Assembly: GCA_001692895.1 (NCBI GenBank) | Contig: KV748179.1 | Location: forward strand, 1,550,001 to 1,614,000 | Reading direction: 5' to 3' | Source of the DNA: Cenococcum geophilum 1.58 | Lineage: Eukaryota > Ascomycota > Dothideomycetes > Gloniales > Gloniaceae | Length of the DNA: 64,000 bases | Part shown: positions 14,035 to 24,248 of the stretch, one piece after another | Numbering within the stretch: position 1 is the first letter of the stretch | Layout of the letters: every line of letters begins with the position of its first letter | The notes under the pieces: generated by a model | The model's database searches: none | Told to the model about the DNA's origin: nothing | What the model saw: the letters and a program-made list of their open reading frames with translations, nothing else | Made by a program: the position numbers and the translations under genes

Positions 14035-14790
14035 TCCAACATAGGAATCTAACGTCCGGACTAGGGCAATAGGATTACCCTAACCAATAAGACTACCGCA
14101 AAAGACATTACCAACTATATTAACTTTAAAATTAATAAGTATACTAAGCGCAACTTTAAGGACAAAAGCTTATAGGAATTATACTAAGAGGACTTTAACA
14201 ATTTCGAGGTATAGACATTTAAGGACGCTCATAGGTCCGTAATTAAGGAACTTAAGCAACTACTCCAACGTAATAGAGTATGGGTCTTTAATAAGAAGAG
14301 CAAATTAGTACTATAAGCACTGTATAACGTTGCCCACGAGAACGACTGTACGGAATGGTTAGATATAGAAATTAGACTATTTATTAGTACTAAAGGACCT
14401 TTTAATTTATATGTTATCAACCGCCGTCTTAAATTACGTCCATTAATTCTGATGTCGTCTGCCACCCCAGCTTCAGCTGTCTCAAACGACCTTCCTACGG
14501 CTGAGCTCCCCTTGCCTATAAACGTTACGGCTCTACCTACGAACATCGCGGCTCCGCCTATAAACGTTACGGCTCCGTCTACTAACGTCACTGCTCCATC
14601 TACAAAAGCTCCGTCTACACAAGCTCCGCCTACGCAAGCTCCGTCCGCGCAAGCTCCGCCCATAAACGTCACGGCTCCGCCTACAAACGTCACGGCCCCG
14701 CCTACAGACGTTACGGCTCCCTCTACAAACGTCACGGTTCCCTCCACGAATGTCATAGCTCCCTCTACGAATACCCCTGTGACACCTTAA
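14035..14790 (+). pseudogene. Gag-like frame of the 2.16-kb LTR element, stop-interrupted
   Basis: From an ATG near 14033 the plus strand reads a basic, helical, gag-like protein (for example HRSVIKELKQLLQRNRVWVF) interrupted by TAG codons typical of CAG or TGG converted by RIP. From 14452 to 14790 the frame is open for 112 codons. There it encodes a low-complexity domain made of repeats such as APPTNVTAPSTNVTAP, from a 15-30 bp minisatellite inside the gene. No zinc knuckle or enzyme motif is visible. The reverse strand is also open here, but only as a shadow of the repeat. Confidence 0.6.
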
Positions 14791-15010
14791 ACACCTATTG
14801 CATTTATACCCCAACAACCTGCCCAGCAGCAGCAGTACGACCCTCGGCAACCTAGCCGACAATAGCAACTAGACCCAGGAGGAGGAACAACCTAGATACT
14901 TGGTTATCAGCCCTTCCACCTATTTTCCCCTATAGTCTGCAACAGCCCTATAACTCTTATACCTTCTAAAGCCGCCACACCTTCGGTTCTAACTTTAACT
15001 ACGCTCTATT

Positions 15011-15200
15011 ATGGGACACCTCGGTAATACCTTATACGCGCCTACCTATTTCCACCGTAATATCCGCAATATTTACGATATCCGCAATATCCGTAGCGAT
15101 ATCCATAATATCCGTAACGATATCCGCAACGTCTGCAATATCCATAATATTCGCAATACCCAAAACATCCGCGATTACTGCCCTAAGCACCTATTAATCT
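15011..15200 (+). repeat. Short tandem repeat inside the gag-only LTR element
   Basis: Around 15058-15175 a 9- to 12-bp unit related to AATATCCGCAAT is repeated about ten times. It reads as Asn-Ile-Arg-rich peptide in one frame and is more likely a minisatellite than a protein domain. Confidence 0.6.
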
Positions 15201-15255
15201 ATATACTTCTCCTTTATACTTTCTTACCTTTTTTTCTTTTTATAAATGTCGCCAG

Positions 15256-15474
15256 TGTCTGTATAAGTAGAGGTTATAAATATTTGGCGTGGAGCGTATG
15301 CGGCAGGGGCCGTATGGCGTAGCGTAGGTTACCTAACTACCTACGGCCCGATAGATAGTCCGACCTTTACTACCCCTTTCTTTCTCTTTTGGTAGACGGA
15401 AAGAAGAACATAAATAAATTAAGAACCAGTTACCTTATATTGCAATTGCAGTACCCCCCCGGGTGATACCGACA
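15256..15474 (+). repeat. Right LTR of the 2.16-kb element
   Basis: 219-bp direct repeat of 13311-13529, ending GGGTGATACCGACA directly before the TAATC duplication. Confidence 0.9.
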
Positions 15475-15479
15475 TAATC

Positions 15480-18240
15480 ATTTTAGGCGGATTTAATAAG
15501 CGTATTTTCTTCCTAGTTGGATCTAATAAATATATTTGCTTCTTAGTTAGATACAGTACTAAGATTAAGCTTTTTAAGTTGCTCTAACAGTTATATATAA
15601 TTTTCTATACTAGATATTTTTTGCTAAAATTAAAAATAGGAAGGCTAAAAGTTTAGAATTTATAGGTGGATATATAGGGCAGCCTAAAAGGTAGAAGTCT
15701 TAGTATATTATATAAGCTCTTATTTAGCGGGCCGTATATTATTTTATAGCTACTAATATAAAGATCTATAAGGCATACTATACTATTTATAAGGCGTATA
15801 TACTAGCTTTTAACCCCCTCTATTCCGTTTATATCATCTATTACTATCTATATTTTATAGTATAATCCACGTTAGTTAAGCAACTTAGTATAACTTCTCC
15901 TTTCTTTTACCTTTCCTTTTTTTAAGAAAATAATTTTATTAGTACCTATAACTATACTAAAACAATAAGCAATAGTTAAAATGTTTTAACCTTTCCCCTA
16001 ACTTTTAAGCGATTTGCGAATTAATTTCTCTATTATATTATCTATAGTAGATATAGCTTTATTAAGAAGTAAAATCTTTAAATTTTTAAGAAAGGCCCTT
16101 ATAATGGCAATGCGTTAACGCTTACCGCCTAAGAGTTTAATATCTCCTTCCCTAACCACTATATTATATCTAGCATTATAATATATAATCCATTTATATA
16201 TAGAAGCGGCTTTACAGCTTTTTATAATTTTAATATTATTAATATAGAGCCCATATAATACGATTTCCCTAATTAACTTATTTAGTACTTTAAGATTTTA
16301 GGATATAACTGCTATATTTTCTTATAGACTTCTTAGTATAATATTGCTAATATTTTAGCCATTAATTTTAATGCTCCCTTTACTAGAGTTAATAAACCGC
16401 TTTAGGAGATTAAGAAGTATAAACTTGCCGCTCCTAGTTAATCTAATAAGCGTAATAGTCTTTCCGCCCTTAACTATAAAACTAATCTTCTTTACTATTA
16501 GCTTGTTATTAGCGTAAGAAAATAAAATATTATTAAATTTAACGCGACTAGCAGTAACCTTAAGGTATATTACTCCTTCTTTATTAATAATAGATAGCTT
16601 AGTTTAAAGAGGTTTAGAAAAGCGTTTTTCTATACTAAGGCAACCTATTAGCATATTATACGTTTATATAAGATAGCCTATAAACGTAAATATATTTAGC
16701 TAGGAACCAATTAAAATAAATAAGCCGCCTATACTTATAGTATCCTATATAAGGCGAAGAAGCAAGACTAGCACTAAAATTACTAGGCTAATTGCTTTTA
16801 ATCCCTCCCCTAATAGACTAGTAAAAAGTTATAAATACTTTATCTATAATTCTAGTTTATTACTATCCATTAATATAGAGGAATATCCGCGCCACTCCTA
16901 ATCTTAATAATTAACTATTTTTACTAAATCCTAGTATATAACTATGTTATACTTAATCTGGCTTTCCTTATATCTATTTATACTATAGTCTTAATATAGC
17001 TTAGGATTCTTAATAAGCTTAGTCTAGATATAAATAATAATTACGTCTATTATAATAAGTCCTATATATGCATTAATAAAATGCAAGAAATAAACTATAA
17101 AGGTAATAATGTTAATTATGGAAGGTATTAAATTAAGGATTAGACTGTCCGCAAGATGGATATACTGTTTTTCTAAGACTTCCCTAGAGCTATTATTACT
17201 ATAAAAGTCTATTAAGAGTGTTATAACATGTCTTAAGGCGTGCTCTTTTAGGTTACGCATTAAACATTTTATAACATACCCCTTTATATATCAGTTAAAC
17301 CAGTTTAAAATAAAGGCAAGTAGCGCCATTATCTATAAAATCTTCTTAAATAGGAATAGAACCTTTAGCGGTTAGTTAATGCCACTTAAAAAGAATAAGA
17401 ATACAGACTAGATCTATCTATAGTAGCATCTATAAGTGCACCCGTTTATATTAATGGCAATATTACTAATAGCCTAGCTAAGACTTGCAGGACACCTACT
17501 AGGTAAAGCAACGACCATATTTTTAAATCCTTTGGCTATAGGTATAGTATAACTACTAAGAAATCCTCTATATAATCCCGCTAGCTTTTAATATTATTAG
17601 CTTAAAGCTACTTAAGTAACGGTTCCACTTTACTTATTAAGTAAAGTGTTCTATATAGGATAGAGAGCCTAACCAATAGAAATATCCTTAGAATTAGTAT
17701 TGTAAGGCGCATAACTTAATAAACATTAATTAATTAGCTAACGGCAAGGATGATAAAACGGGCGACTTTAAGGGTATAGGTAATTAGGTAAAAGCCAAAA
17801 TAAAAATGCCTTAGGTAAATTAATTTAGGTTAAAAAAAGGATCTAAATAGTACTTTATATAAGTATTAAACTTTCTATAAAGACCTAAACATCTAGTTAA
17901 TATAGAACTATAATTCTATATTAGGACGTTATACATATATATATAGAGTAATTTGCTAGTATATGGCCTGGAGAATACCTTCTATACCCTTAGTTATTAT
18001 TAGATATACTTATAGTTGCAGAATTTAAACACTTATATAACTAGCCACAATTCCTACTACCATCCACAATATATAAGTTAGCCACTTTCTACGTATAACC
18101 AGTAACAACTACAACCTTATAGATCGTATAGCATAGGAAAGAAAAGAAATAACTAAAAGGACGGAATAAATATAGTTAACAGTCTTAAATAGCCGTATAA
18201 TTTGTGGTTTTATAAAATAAGATATATTTACTATTATAAT
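15480..18240. repeat. RIP-degraded tract with an unidentified minus-strand coding remnant
   Basis: AT-rich and stop-filled. On the minus strand, 17540 down to about 16860 reads as protein-like sequence with few stops, including a 78-codon open stretch at 17024-17260 (pieces such as EHALRHVITLLIDFYSNNSS). The stops present are those RIP makes. I do not recognise the family. Nothing else can be assigned. Confidence 0.4.
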
Positions 18241-18249
18241 TTTTTAAGC

Positions 18250-18560
18250 AAGACAGCCTACCAGACCTTTTACACCTAGTCTCCCCTAAATAGCTAAAGA
18301 ACGCTACTAGAGACCCTCTACTAGGGCCTATTAAGCTAGACAATTAAAAGGACTAAGAGGACTAGTATAAGATAGAAGAAATATATAGAAGGAAGGGACG
18401 TAATTAGACCCTATAATACCTGGTTAAGTAGAAAGGCTAGCTAAAAAAATATAACTAATAAGTCTTAGTAGAGGATATTAATAAAGACGCAAAGGAGATA
18501 TATAATAGTTACTTTACCCTAAGGGGCAAATAGAAAAGAAAGTAGGTGGGAGAACTAGAA
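18250..18560 (+). pseudogene. Chromodomain remnant of a plus-strand gypsy-type element
   Basis: The plus-strand translation, with several stops, reads YKIEEIYRRKGRN, then LQYLVK-KG-L (dashes are stops), then EDINKDAKEIYNSYF. This is the chromodomain pattern (YxVExIL...YLVKWKGY...WEPxxNLxNA) found at the C terminus of chromovirus integrases. It is a different family from copies A and B and lies on the opposite strand. No LTRs could be paired with it, so it is probably a fragment. Confidence 0.55.
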
Positions 18561-19547
18561 TAATTAAATTATAACTAGGATTACGCCCTACTAGTAGGGT
18601 AATAACGGAACAACGGCAGAGTAACGGTAGTACGCTAATAGAAATATAGATACTCTACAGCTCTATTAAATCCTCCCTTTCCTCTTCTTCCTCTCCCTCC
18701 TCCTTACCCTCCTTATCCTTATCCTCCTCGCCCTTATTCTCCTCCTTATCCCTTATAATAGGAGGTATATTAGCCTATAAGTACTATTAGTATATATTAC
18801 GCCGGTAAAACCCCTATGCTATAACATATACTAAAGCACGTATTATATTAAGAATCCCTTTAAGGGTATAACGGATAGCCTATAATTCCTATACTTAGAG
18901 TAGGGGAAAGTCTTCACCCTTTAGGCGCTAGCGGAGACTATACTTAGCGTTAGTGCGCACTAAGGCCTTAATATCCTTTATAAAGGATTTCTGGGCAGTA
19001 GCGACACAAGCGTTAAGGTTAGCTATATCCCCGCTAGCAATATAATAGCGCTTAACCCAGTTAATAAGGGCGAGTAGCTTATTTAGGCGGCTATAAAAGG
19101 CCTTAGGGACCTAGTCCTATTAGCTACTAGAGCCTAAACCAACAGATATAGGCTTACTACTTAGTATAACTTATTTAGTTATTAACAGTAACCGTAATTA
19201 CGGTTAGCCTACTTACCGTAGGTAGCCCACCTAGTAGTAGCCACGCGCTTAGCGTAGTAGAGGCAAATCAGTTTAAGTAAGGCTAGGGAAGCACCTTATA
19301 AACAATAAGGAAGCTTAGACGGCGTCTAGTAGGATTAGTAATAGCTATAAGCTAGTATAGAGAATACTTACGGAAGGCTTACTAGTAGGTAAACTGGCAG
19401 CGTAATGCTTGCAATCTATAATTAATTGGAAGTTATAAAGAAGGCGAGTTATAGGCTAAACAAATTAAATTAAAACGGGAAGGAAAATCTAGTGTTCTAC
19501 CTTAGGGGGGACTTTTACCTTTATAGGTCTCTATAGGGCCCTAGCGT
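18561..19547. repeat. RIP-degraded tract with a pyrimidine-rich run
   Basis: 18665-18755 is an almost pure pyrimidine run of CCTCCTTAT-like units. 18780-19480 keeps more GC than the surroundings but has no readable frame. It may be the continuation of the element carrying the chromodomain remnant. Confidence 0.4.
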
Positions 19548-19741
19548 TCTATTATTCTATTATTCTATTATCCTATTATCCTATTATCCTATTATCCTAT
19601 TATCCTATTATCCTATTATCCTATTATCCTATTATCCTATTATCCTATTATCCTATTATCCTATTATCCTATTATCCTATTATCCTATTATCCTATTATC
19701 CTATTATCCTATTATCCTATTATCCTATTATCCTATTATCT
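19548..19741. repeat. 8-bp tandem repeat (CCTATTAT)n
   Basis: About two dozen nearly perfect copies of CCTATTAT, with TTCTATTA variants at the left edge and decay to TAATTGTC at the right. The uniformity indicates recent slippage. It contains no CpA, so RIP has little to act on. Confidence 0.95.
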
Positions 19742-19864
19742 AATTGTCTAATTATATTATATTATACTGCACATTTCTTATTTAATAAAAGATAATAATA
19801 ATACTCCTATTGTATAATAGCATCGGCTAAGGATAGCCGCTTAAAAAGGGGGGGGCAATTATTA

Positions 19865-20045
19865 TGCTGTAACCGGCTTAGCGCCGGCGAGGCGTAGGCG
19901 AGGCGCCTATAAAACGTAGTCGCCCCGCACCAGAGAACGGCAGAATTTAGTTCTATAGTTCTACTTTATTAAGAACTAGATACCTATTACATTCCGCTAC
20001 TATTATTACGTTACTATATATCCTTAGGGCCTTGGCGTCCTAACA
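19865..20045. repeat. Possible LTR with an adjacent purine run
   Basis: A GC-richer block runs from TGCTGTAACCGG to GGCGTCCTAACA and so has TG...CA ends. It is preceded by AAAAAGGGGGGGG at 19843-19855, which could be a polypurine tract. No matching second LTR and no target duplication is visible in the window, so it may be one end of an incomplete element. Confidence 0.35.
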
Positions 20046-21005
20046 TTATACTACTTTAACTAGATACTATAAAAAGGGTAATTAAGGGGTTCTAGTATTT
20101 ATCCTAGATATTAATAAAGCTAGTATAGATTCTAAGAAAAAGGAAATAACTTAAAGAGGTCTAGATATCTATAGTAAGATAAATATTTATTTTTATAGAT
20201 TAAAGTACTTTTTATATAATATCTTAACTCTTAGTAAAGTGTTTAAGAATCTAGGCTATAATTATTAAGTAGTATATAGGGATAATTAAGGGTACTTTTT
20301 AATTTAATGCTTTTATAAAAGTATAAAACTTTAGCCATTTTATATATAAGAAGGGAAGCTGTTATACAATAATTAGATTTAAAAGTGCTTGCTTTATAGT
20401 ATTTTAATATACTATATACTTTAAAACCTTATCCTTAAGACCTTAAACTTCTTTTTTTACTAAAAGCTTTTAATATAGTTCTAAAAGAGATCTTTCCTCC
20501 TAATCTTTTACTATTATATGCTTCTAATTCTCTACTAGATTCTATTTAATAATATTTTTTTAAAATAGCCTTATAATCTAATGGTTAAGAAATAGTGTCC
20601 TTTTAGGTTTTAAGGAGGATAGTATTTATAAAAATAGCGTTTCTTTATATAAGCCTTTTCTTTCTTTATTACCGTATAGGTATATTTATAAATTAAGGAG
20701 ACTTATCTTAAGATCTATATTATATAAGTAGTTAGAATTAAACTAGTATTAGCTTTAGTCTTAACGCCGCTTAAAAGGGTAGAAAGTATATTAACTTTAA
20801 AGGAATTATTATTATTAAAGTTTTTAGAGTAAATTTTACTAGTATTAGCTATATTTATAGCGTCGTATAATAGGGGGTAAAGGTTTAGTTTTATAGTTAA
20901 AATTTTGCAGATATCTAGATATTATCTAGATATTATCTAATATCCGGGCTATCCTCGGATAGGATTATTATCCGCCCGACCGGATAGGATAATTTATCCT
21001 CCGCA
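20046..21005. repeat. RIP-degraded tract at the left edge of gene island 1
   Basis: Stop-filled TA-rich DNA ending in short ATATCTAGATATT repeats (20918-20945) and a CCGGATAGGAT-rich stretch (20945-21000). Composition switches abruptly to ordinary at about 21005. Confidence 0.6.
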
Positions 21006-21810
21006 GGTCTGTTTAGCCGCCACGGTCGACGCATTGACACTCGGTCGACATAACGACTAATTTGCTCCCTTACGACATCGCACAAAGAAGAAGATCTGTG
21101 ACTCAACTGCCAGCTGAAGAGAAAGCTATTTTCTGAGTATTCTCAATTTGGTGATATTTTGCTTATCTCAGCATATTATTTACATTCACCATTCCCTTCT
21201 AAGTTCATTCCTCCAAGTCAGAGACAACCGTCTAAATCCTTGCTTAAGCCAACAGATTACAGAGAAGACTATCGCCATTATGCAAGGCCTTCGTTTCAAA
21301 TTCCTTCCCTAGCTTGTAATTTATCTTTAATACTACTCATTTACGCCTTCCTCGTTGCTCAATTTGTCAACCTAAAGACCGGCGGCATTATCGCAATTCA
21401 TACAGCAGATTCATTGACAATATGGCGATGTACGCGGACAAAGTAATTCCGAACTCATATGACAGGTAAATCCGATGGAATGGAAAAAACGAACATGGAA
21501 GCAGTGGTAGCTCAAAGAGAGGCAATGTCTGGGTTCCGCGCAAGCCAAAAGTCGTCACAACGTGAAGGGCGATGAAGGGCGATGAATGCAATGAACCGGC
21601 TGGTGCCAACTTCAGTACTTTTTCTCTAGGATTTCCACAAGAACATACTCACTCCTTTCGATCATAGTAGTAGAGAGCAGTCCCTACTAGATCATTCTTG
21701 AATACAGATTCTCTTATTAAATAATTTTAAATGTTTCTCTCCCTACGCATCCAACTCTATCAGTTCTTCACCTGACCCATCTGAGGCTCCGCTCTTCGCA
21801 ACAAATCAAG
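21006..21810. other. Intergenic region, no supported gene
   Basis: Balanced composition. A 95-codon frame at 21159-21446 has no recognisable domain and no convincing coding character, and a 73-codon frame opposes it. The last 200 bp are likely the promoter and 5' UTR of the gene starting at 21811. Confidence 0.5.
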
Positions 21811-22869
21811 ATGCCAGTAGCCAAACAAATCATCGACGAACAACCAACACACTACCTAATCGACTGGGAGGACGATATAATTACAGGAACCAAGTATCAC
21901 TCCAGCTGGGTGATCAAGTTAGCCATTAGTCCAGAAATGATTCAGGCATGGGAGCAAGTGAAGGTTGCGAATTGCGCCACCGAGCAGGACCACCGGGCAC
22001 AGCAGACAGATCTAGGCCTCATGAACTTTAACGGTCAGTCGTTCCCGTACCAGCCGCACTGGGATCCCTACTCTGCTTCGCAAATGGGGCCAGCTGACTC
22101 TTTACCAGAGCCGAGAGCCGCCCCAGGACCATACCGGTATCCAGATCCTGTACCGGCGCAGATGGTTCGAAAAACGTCGCCTGCCCCAGGCCGTCCTGTC
22201 GGGCAGCGGCTCTTGGATACATTCCCAGATCACATCAAAAACAGTACGCGCTGTCTGAAGGAAAATTCACGCCTACACCAGTACACTCCTGGGCAGCTAG
22301 GTGTGAGTGAGGCTTTTTGGAAATACCTAATTGAGGAAATACCTGTACCGCCGGGATTGCTTCCAGGAAGTGGGGCTGGAGCATCGGAGAAGGCTACGTT
22401 AGGAAACGCATCAAGACAGCAACAGCCGCTTGTTTGCAACCAACTGCTGCTAGATGGTTTTGGCACCATGACTTATCACTGGGGCCCTGTACATCCTTGC
22501 CAACTCCATAGAGGCAACTTCAACGTCTGTCACAGCTGCCGAGAAGCTTATCTTCACAGAGGAATGTACACTTATGAGGCTACAAGTGCTGTTAAGTCTG
22601 GGGCCAAGGTGCCGCTATGCAACATGTGCGCAGAGGGCGCGGTCCACAAATACGGTCGAGGGGTTCGAGCCTGCAAATGTGACACTGCATGGTCTTGTTA
22701 CGAATGTCGGATGATTGAGTTAGCTAAGCTAGTTAAGGCGAAGAGTCAGCATCAGGAGGGTTATTGTCCTTGCAAGACCGGCAACCAGGCTGACGAGTTC
22801 AATGAGGTTAGGTACTGCTTGTGCTGCCGCAAGTTCACTACCCCAGAGATAGATGGATTTGGCTATTAG
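21811..22869 (+). CDS. Uncharacterised 352-aa protein with chromo-like N terminus and Cys-rich C terminus
   Basis: Single-exon gene opening with AAGATGCC, an acceptable start context. Residues 13-35 (HYLIDWEDD...KYHSSWV) resemble the YLVxWxD...SW core of degenerate chromodomains seen in many fungal orphan proteins. Residues 60-150 are a Pro/Gln-rich linker. The last 140 residues contain about 14 cysteines in CxxC or CxC pairs (CHSC, CNMC, CKC, CYEC, CPC, CLCC), which suggests binding of several zinc ions. No signal peptide or membrane segment is visible, so it is probably nuclear or cytosolic. The chromo-like match is weak. I do not recognise the gene and assign no function. It is the first intact gene after a 21-kb repeat block. 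Confidence 0.72.
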   Translation: MPVAKQIIDEQPTHYLIDWEDDIITGTKYHSSWVIKLAISPEMIQAWEQVKVANCATEQDHRAQQTDLGLMNFNGQSFPYQPHWDPYSASQMGPADSLPEPRAAPGPYRYPDPVPAQMVRKTSPAPGRPVGQRLLDTFPDHIKNSTRCLKENSRLHQYTPGQLGVSEAFWKYLIEEIPVPPGLLPGSGAGASEKATLGNASRQQQPLVCNQLLLDGFGTMTYHWGPVHPCQLHRGNFNVCHSCREAYLHRGMYTYEATSAVKSGAKVPLCNMCAEGAVHKYGRGVRACKCDTAWSCYECRMIELAKLVKAKSQHQEGYCPCKTGNQADEFNEVRYCLCCRKFTTPEIDGFGY

Positions 22870-23244
22870 GGTGTTACGTCAGTGGATAGACTTGAAAAAG
22901 GGGACCGGAGTTAATAGCTGCTGAGGATTGCGTCTGGCTTTACGTGATTTTGCAAGAGATGTAGCAAGTAACGCAAGCCACAATACTAACTCGTCCGTTT
23001 AATACCTTGACCTGCGTTTGCATTCACCAACTCATCTCCCATTCATTTCTTCAGAGTCATCGAATTCAAATTATAAATTGTGAAGCAATCACCCTCCTTC
23101 CCCAACACGCCGCTTTCCTAACAACTCACCTTCATTCTCAATCAGTTAGTCACTGATAACCGACTGACATTGCATTGCATTCTACCTTAACACACTCTCT
23201 TAAGTTCTTCGTATCTGTTCTCAACGCTGTAGGGTATTTTCTCA
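22870..23244. other. Intergenic region between the Cys-rich gene and the interrupted small gene
   Basis: No open frame. The 3' half is pyrimidine-rich (CTTCCCCAAC, CAACTCACC), as is common upstream of fungal start codons, and probably acts as promoter and leader for the gene at 23245. Confidence 0.45.
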
Positions 23245-23754
23245 ATGCCTACTTCCCCAGCCCCGTCAATCGTGCAAGGAAGACGAGACAGCGATGAGGC
23301 AGAGCGTCGTGAAAAGCTAAAGCGAAAGACGCATGAAGAGCTCAAAGCAATTTAATTTTTATCAGACTGTGTAGAGTCGGACCCAGACGATGTCGTGAGG
23401 AGACGGGTACACCGTGTGGCAGAGGTACCAAATAAGACTCCTGAGGATGATATTAACACAGAGAGCGAGGATAAATTACAAGGCGAAATGGAACGTCCAA
23501 CTACTGCCCGGAGAAGAAGATTTGTGCGGAGAAGGCAGCGGGCTGAAAAACTTGAGGAAGCTAAGCTCTTGCCTTCCGAAAGCTCGGCGCAAGGGAGTGT
23601 GAGGGAGGATCGGGACACAGGGAGAGAGCAAGTGAGAGTTTTGCAACAAGCACGAGCAGCCAGACGTACCGCTGAGAGATTTCGAGCAGAGGACCGCCGT
23701 CAAGCTAGATATGAATCTGATTTCTTGAATAGCCTCTACGGCTTTCTCGGCTAA
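23245..23754 (+). pseudogene. Charged 169-codon protein gene interrupted by one in-frame TAA
   Basis: A frame opens with ATG at 23245 (MPTSPAPSIVQGRR...) and runs in the same phase to the stop at 23752-23754. It is broken only by TAA at 23353-23355 (codon 37). Both sides share the same style: very rich in Arg, Glu and Lys and predicted helical (DEAERREKLKRK before; ARRRRFVRRRQRAEKLEEAK after), like a nuclear coiled-coil or basic-region protein. No GT-AG pair would remove the stop cleanly. A CAA-to-TAA change is what RIP produces. Alternatives are a sequencing error or use of a downstream start. The family is not recognised. Confidence 0.6.
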
Positions 23755-24248
23755 GTCTTTTGCGTAAGGCTTGATTGTAATCTCCTATGACCGTTACTAC
23801 ATGGCTTGGAACCTTTCACAAGGGCAGGGATCTCGCTAGCAGTGATTAGGCAACTGCGGCCTCCGATATAAGGGTTTGAATGTTAGTATAGGGCACGCCG
23901 CGTCACAGGGGTACCGATGGGAATGCAGTGAGTGGAATATGTGAATTATTCAAAGGTTGACCGGGAGTTAGCTGGCTAGCAACTAGACTAACAGCCACGA
24001 GAGGATAGTATCATACGGTTAGTGGTTTGCATTTTTGGTAGACTGGACTGAAAAGTAGTTAGCTAAGAACAGTCAATTTAAGAACAATCTTTACTCATTC
24101 GATAAGTATGTACCATGAAACTCAGGTGTTCAAGTATCCAGGCTTCCTATCCCACAATTCACCGATATTTGTAGGTTTGTAGAATCGTCCATTTGGTCAG
24201 GGCATCGCAGACGCAGGCGTGTTTTAAATCTTGAGATTATACACTAAG
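23755..24248. other. Intergenic region downstream of gpi1
   Basis: Convergent spacer between the interrupted small gene (plus) and gpi1 (minus). No frame of interest; presumably holds both 3' UTRs. Confidence 0.5.

Larger units (their letters stand above)
13311..15474 (+). mobile_element. Short non-autonomous LTR retrotransposon (2.16 kb, gag-like only)
   Basis: Two 219-bp LTRs (13311-13529 and 15256-15474) begin TGTCTGTAT and end in a form of GATACCGACA. They are flanked by a perfect 5-bp duplication TAATC at 13306-13310 and 15475-15479. The internal 1.7 kb holds a gag-like frame but no trace of protease, reverse transcriptase or integrase, so it must have been mobilised in trans. A possible primer-binding site, TGATATCACAG, lies 8 bp inside the left LTR; it resembles the initiator-Met tRNA type (TGGTATCA...) after one G-to-A change. 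Orientation is taken from the gag-like frame. A TGG sequence just inside the right LTR leaves the opposite orientation possible. It is clearly less RIP-mutated than the gypsy copies. Confidence 0.88.

Noticed and set aside
14229-14868. Two minus-strand frames of 111 and 175 codons
   Set aside because: They mirror the plus-strand tandem repeat and read only as Val/Gly/Arg low-complexity; the gag-like frame is on the plus strand.
19865-20045. Solo LTR
   Set aside because: Although TG...CA ends and a purine run are present, the flanks TATTA and TTATA do not form a target duplication, so it is listed only as a possible LTR.
21159-21446. 95-codon frame with a hydrophobic segment
   Set aside because: No domain, overlapping frame on the other strand, and an unconvincing start; kept as intergenic.
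22655-22680. tRNA B-box-like GGTTCGAGCC
   Set aside because: Lies within a clear coding frame; no A box or cloverleaf around it.
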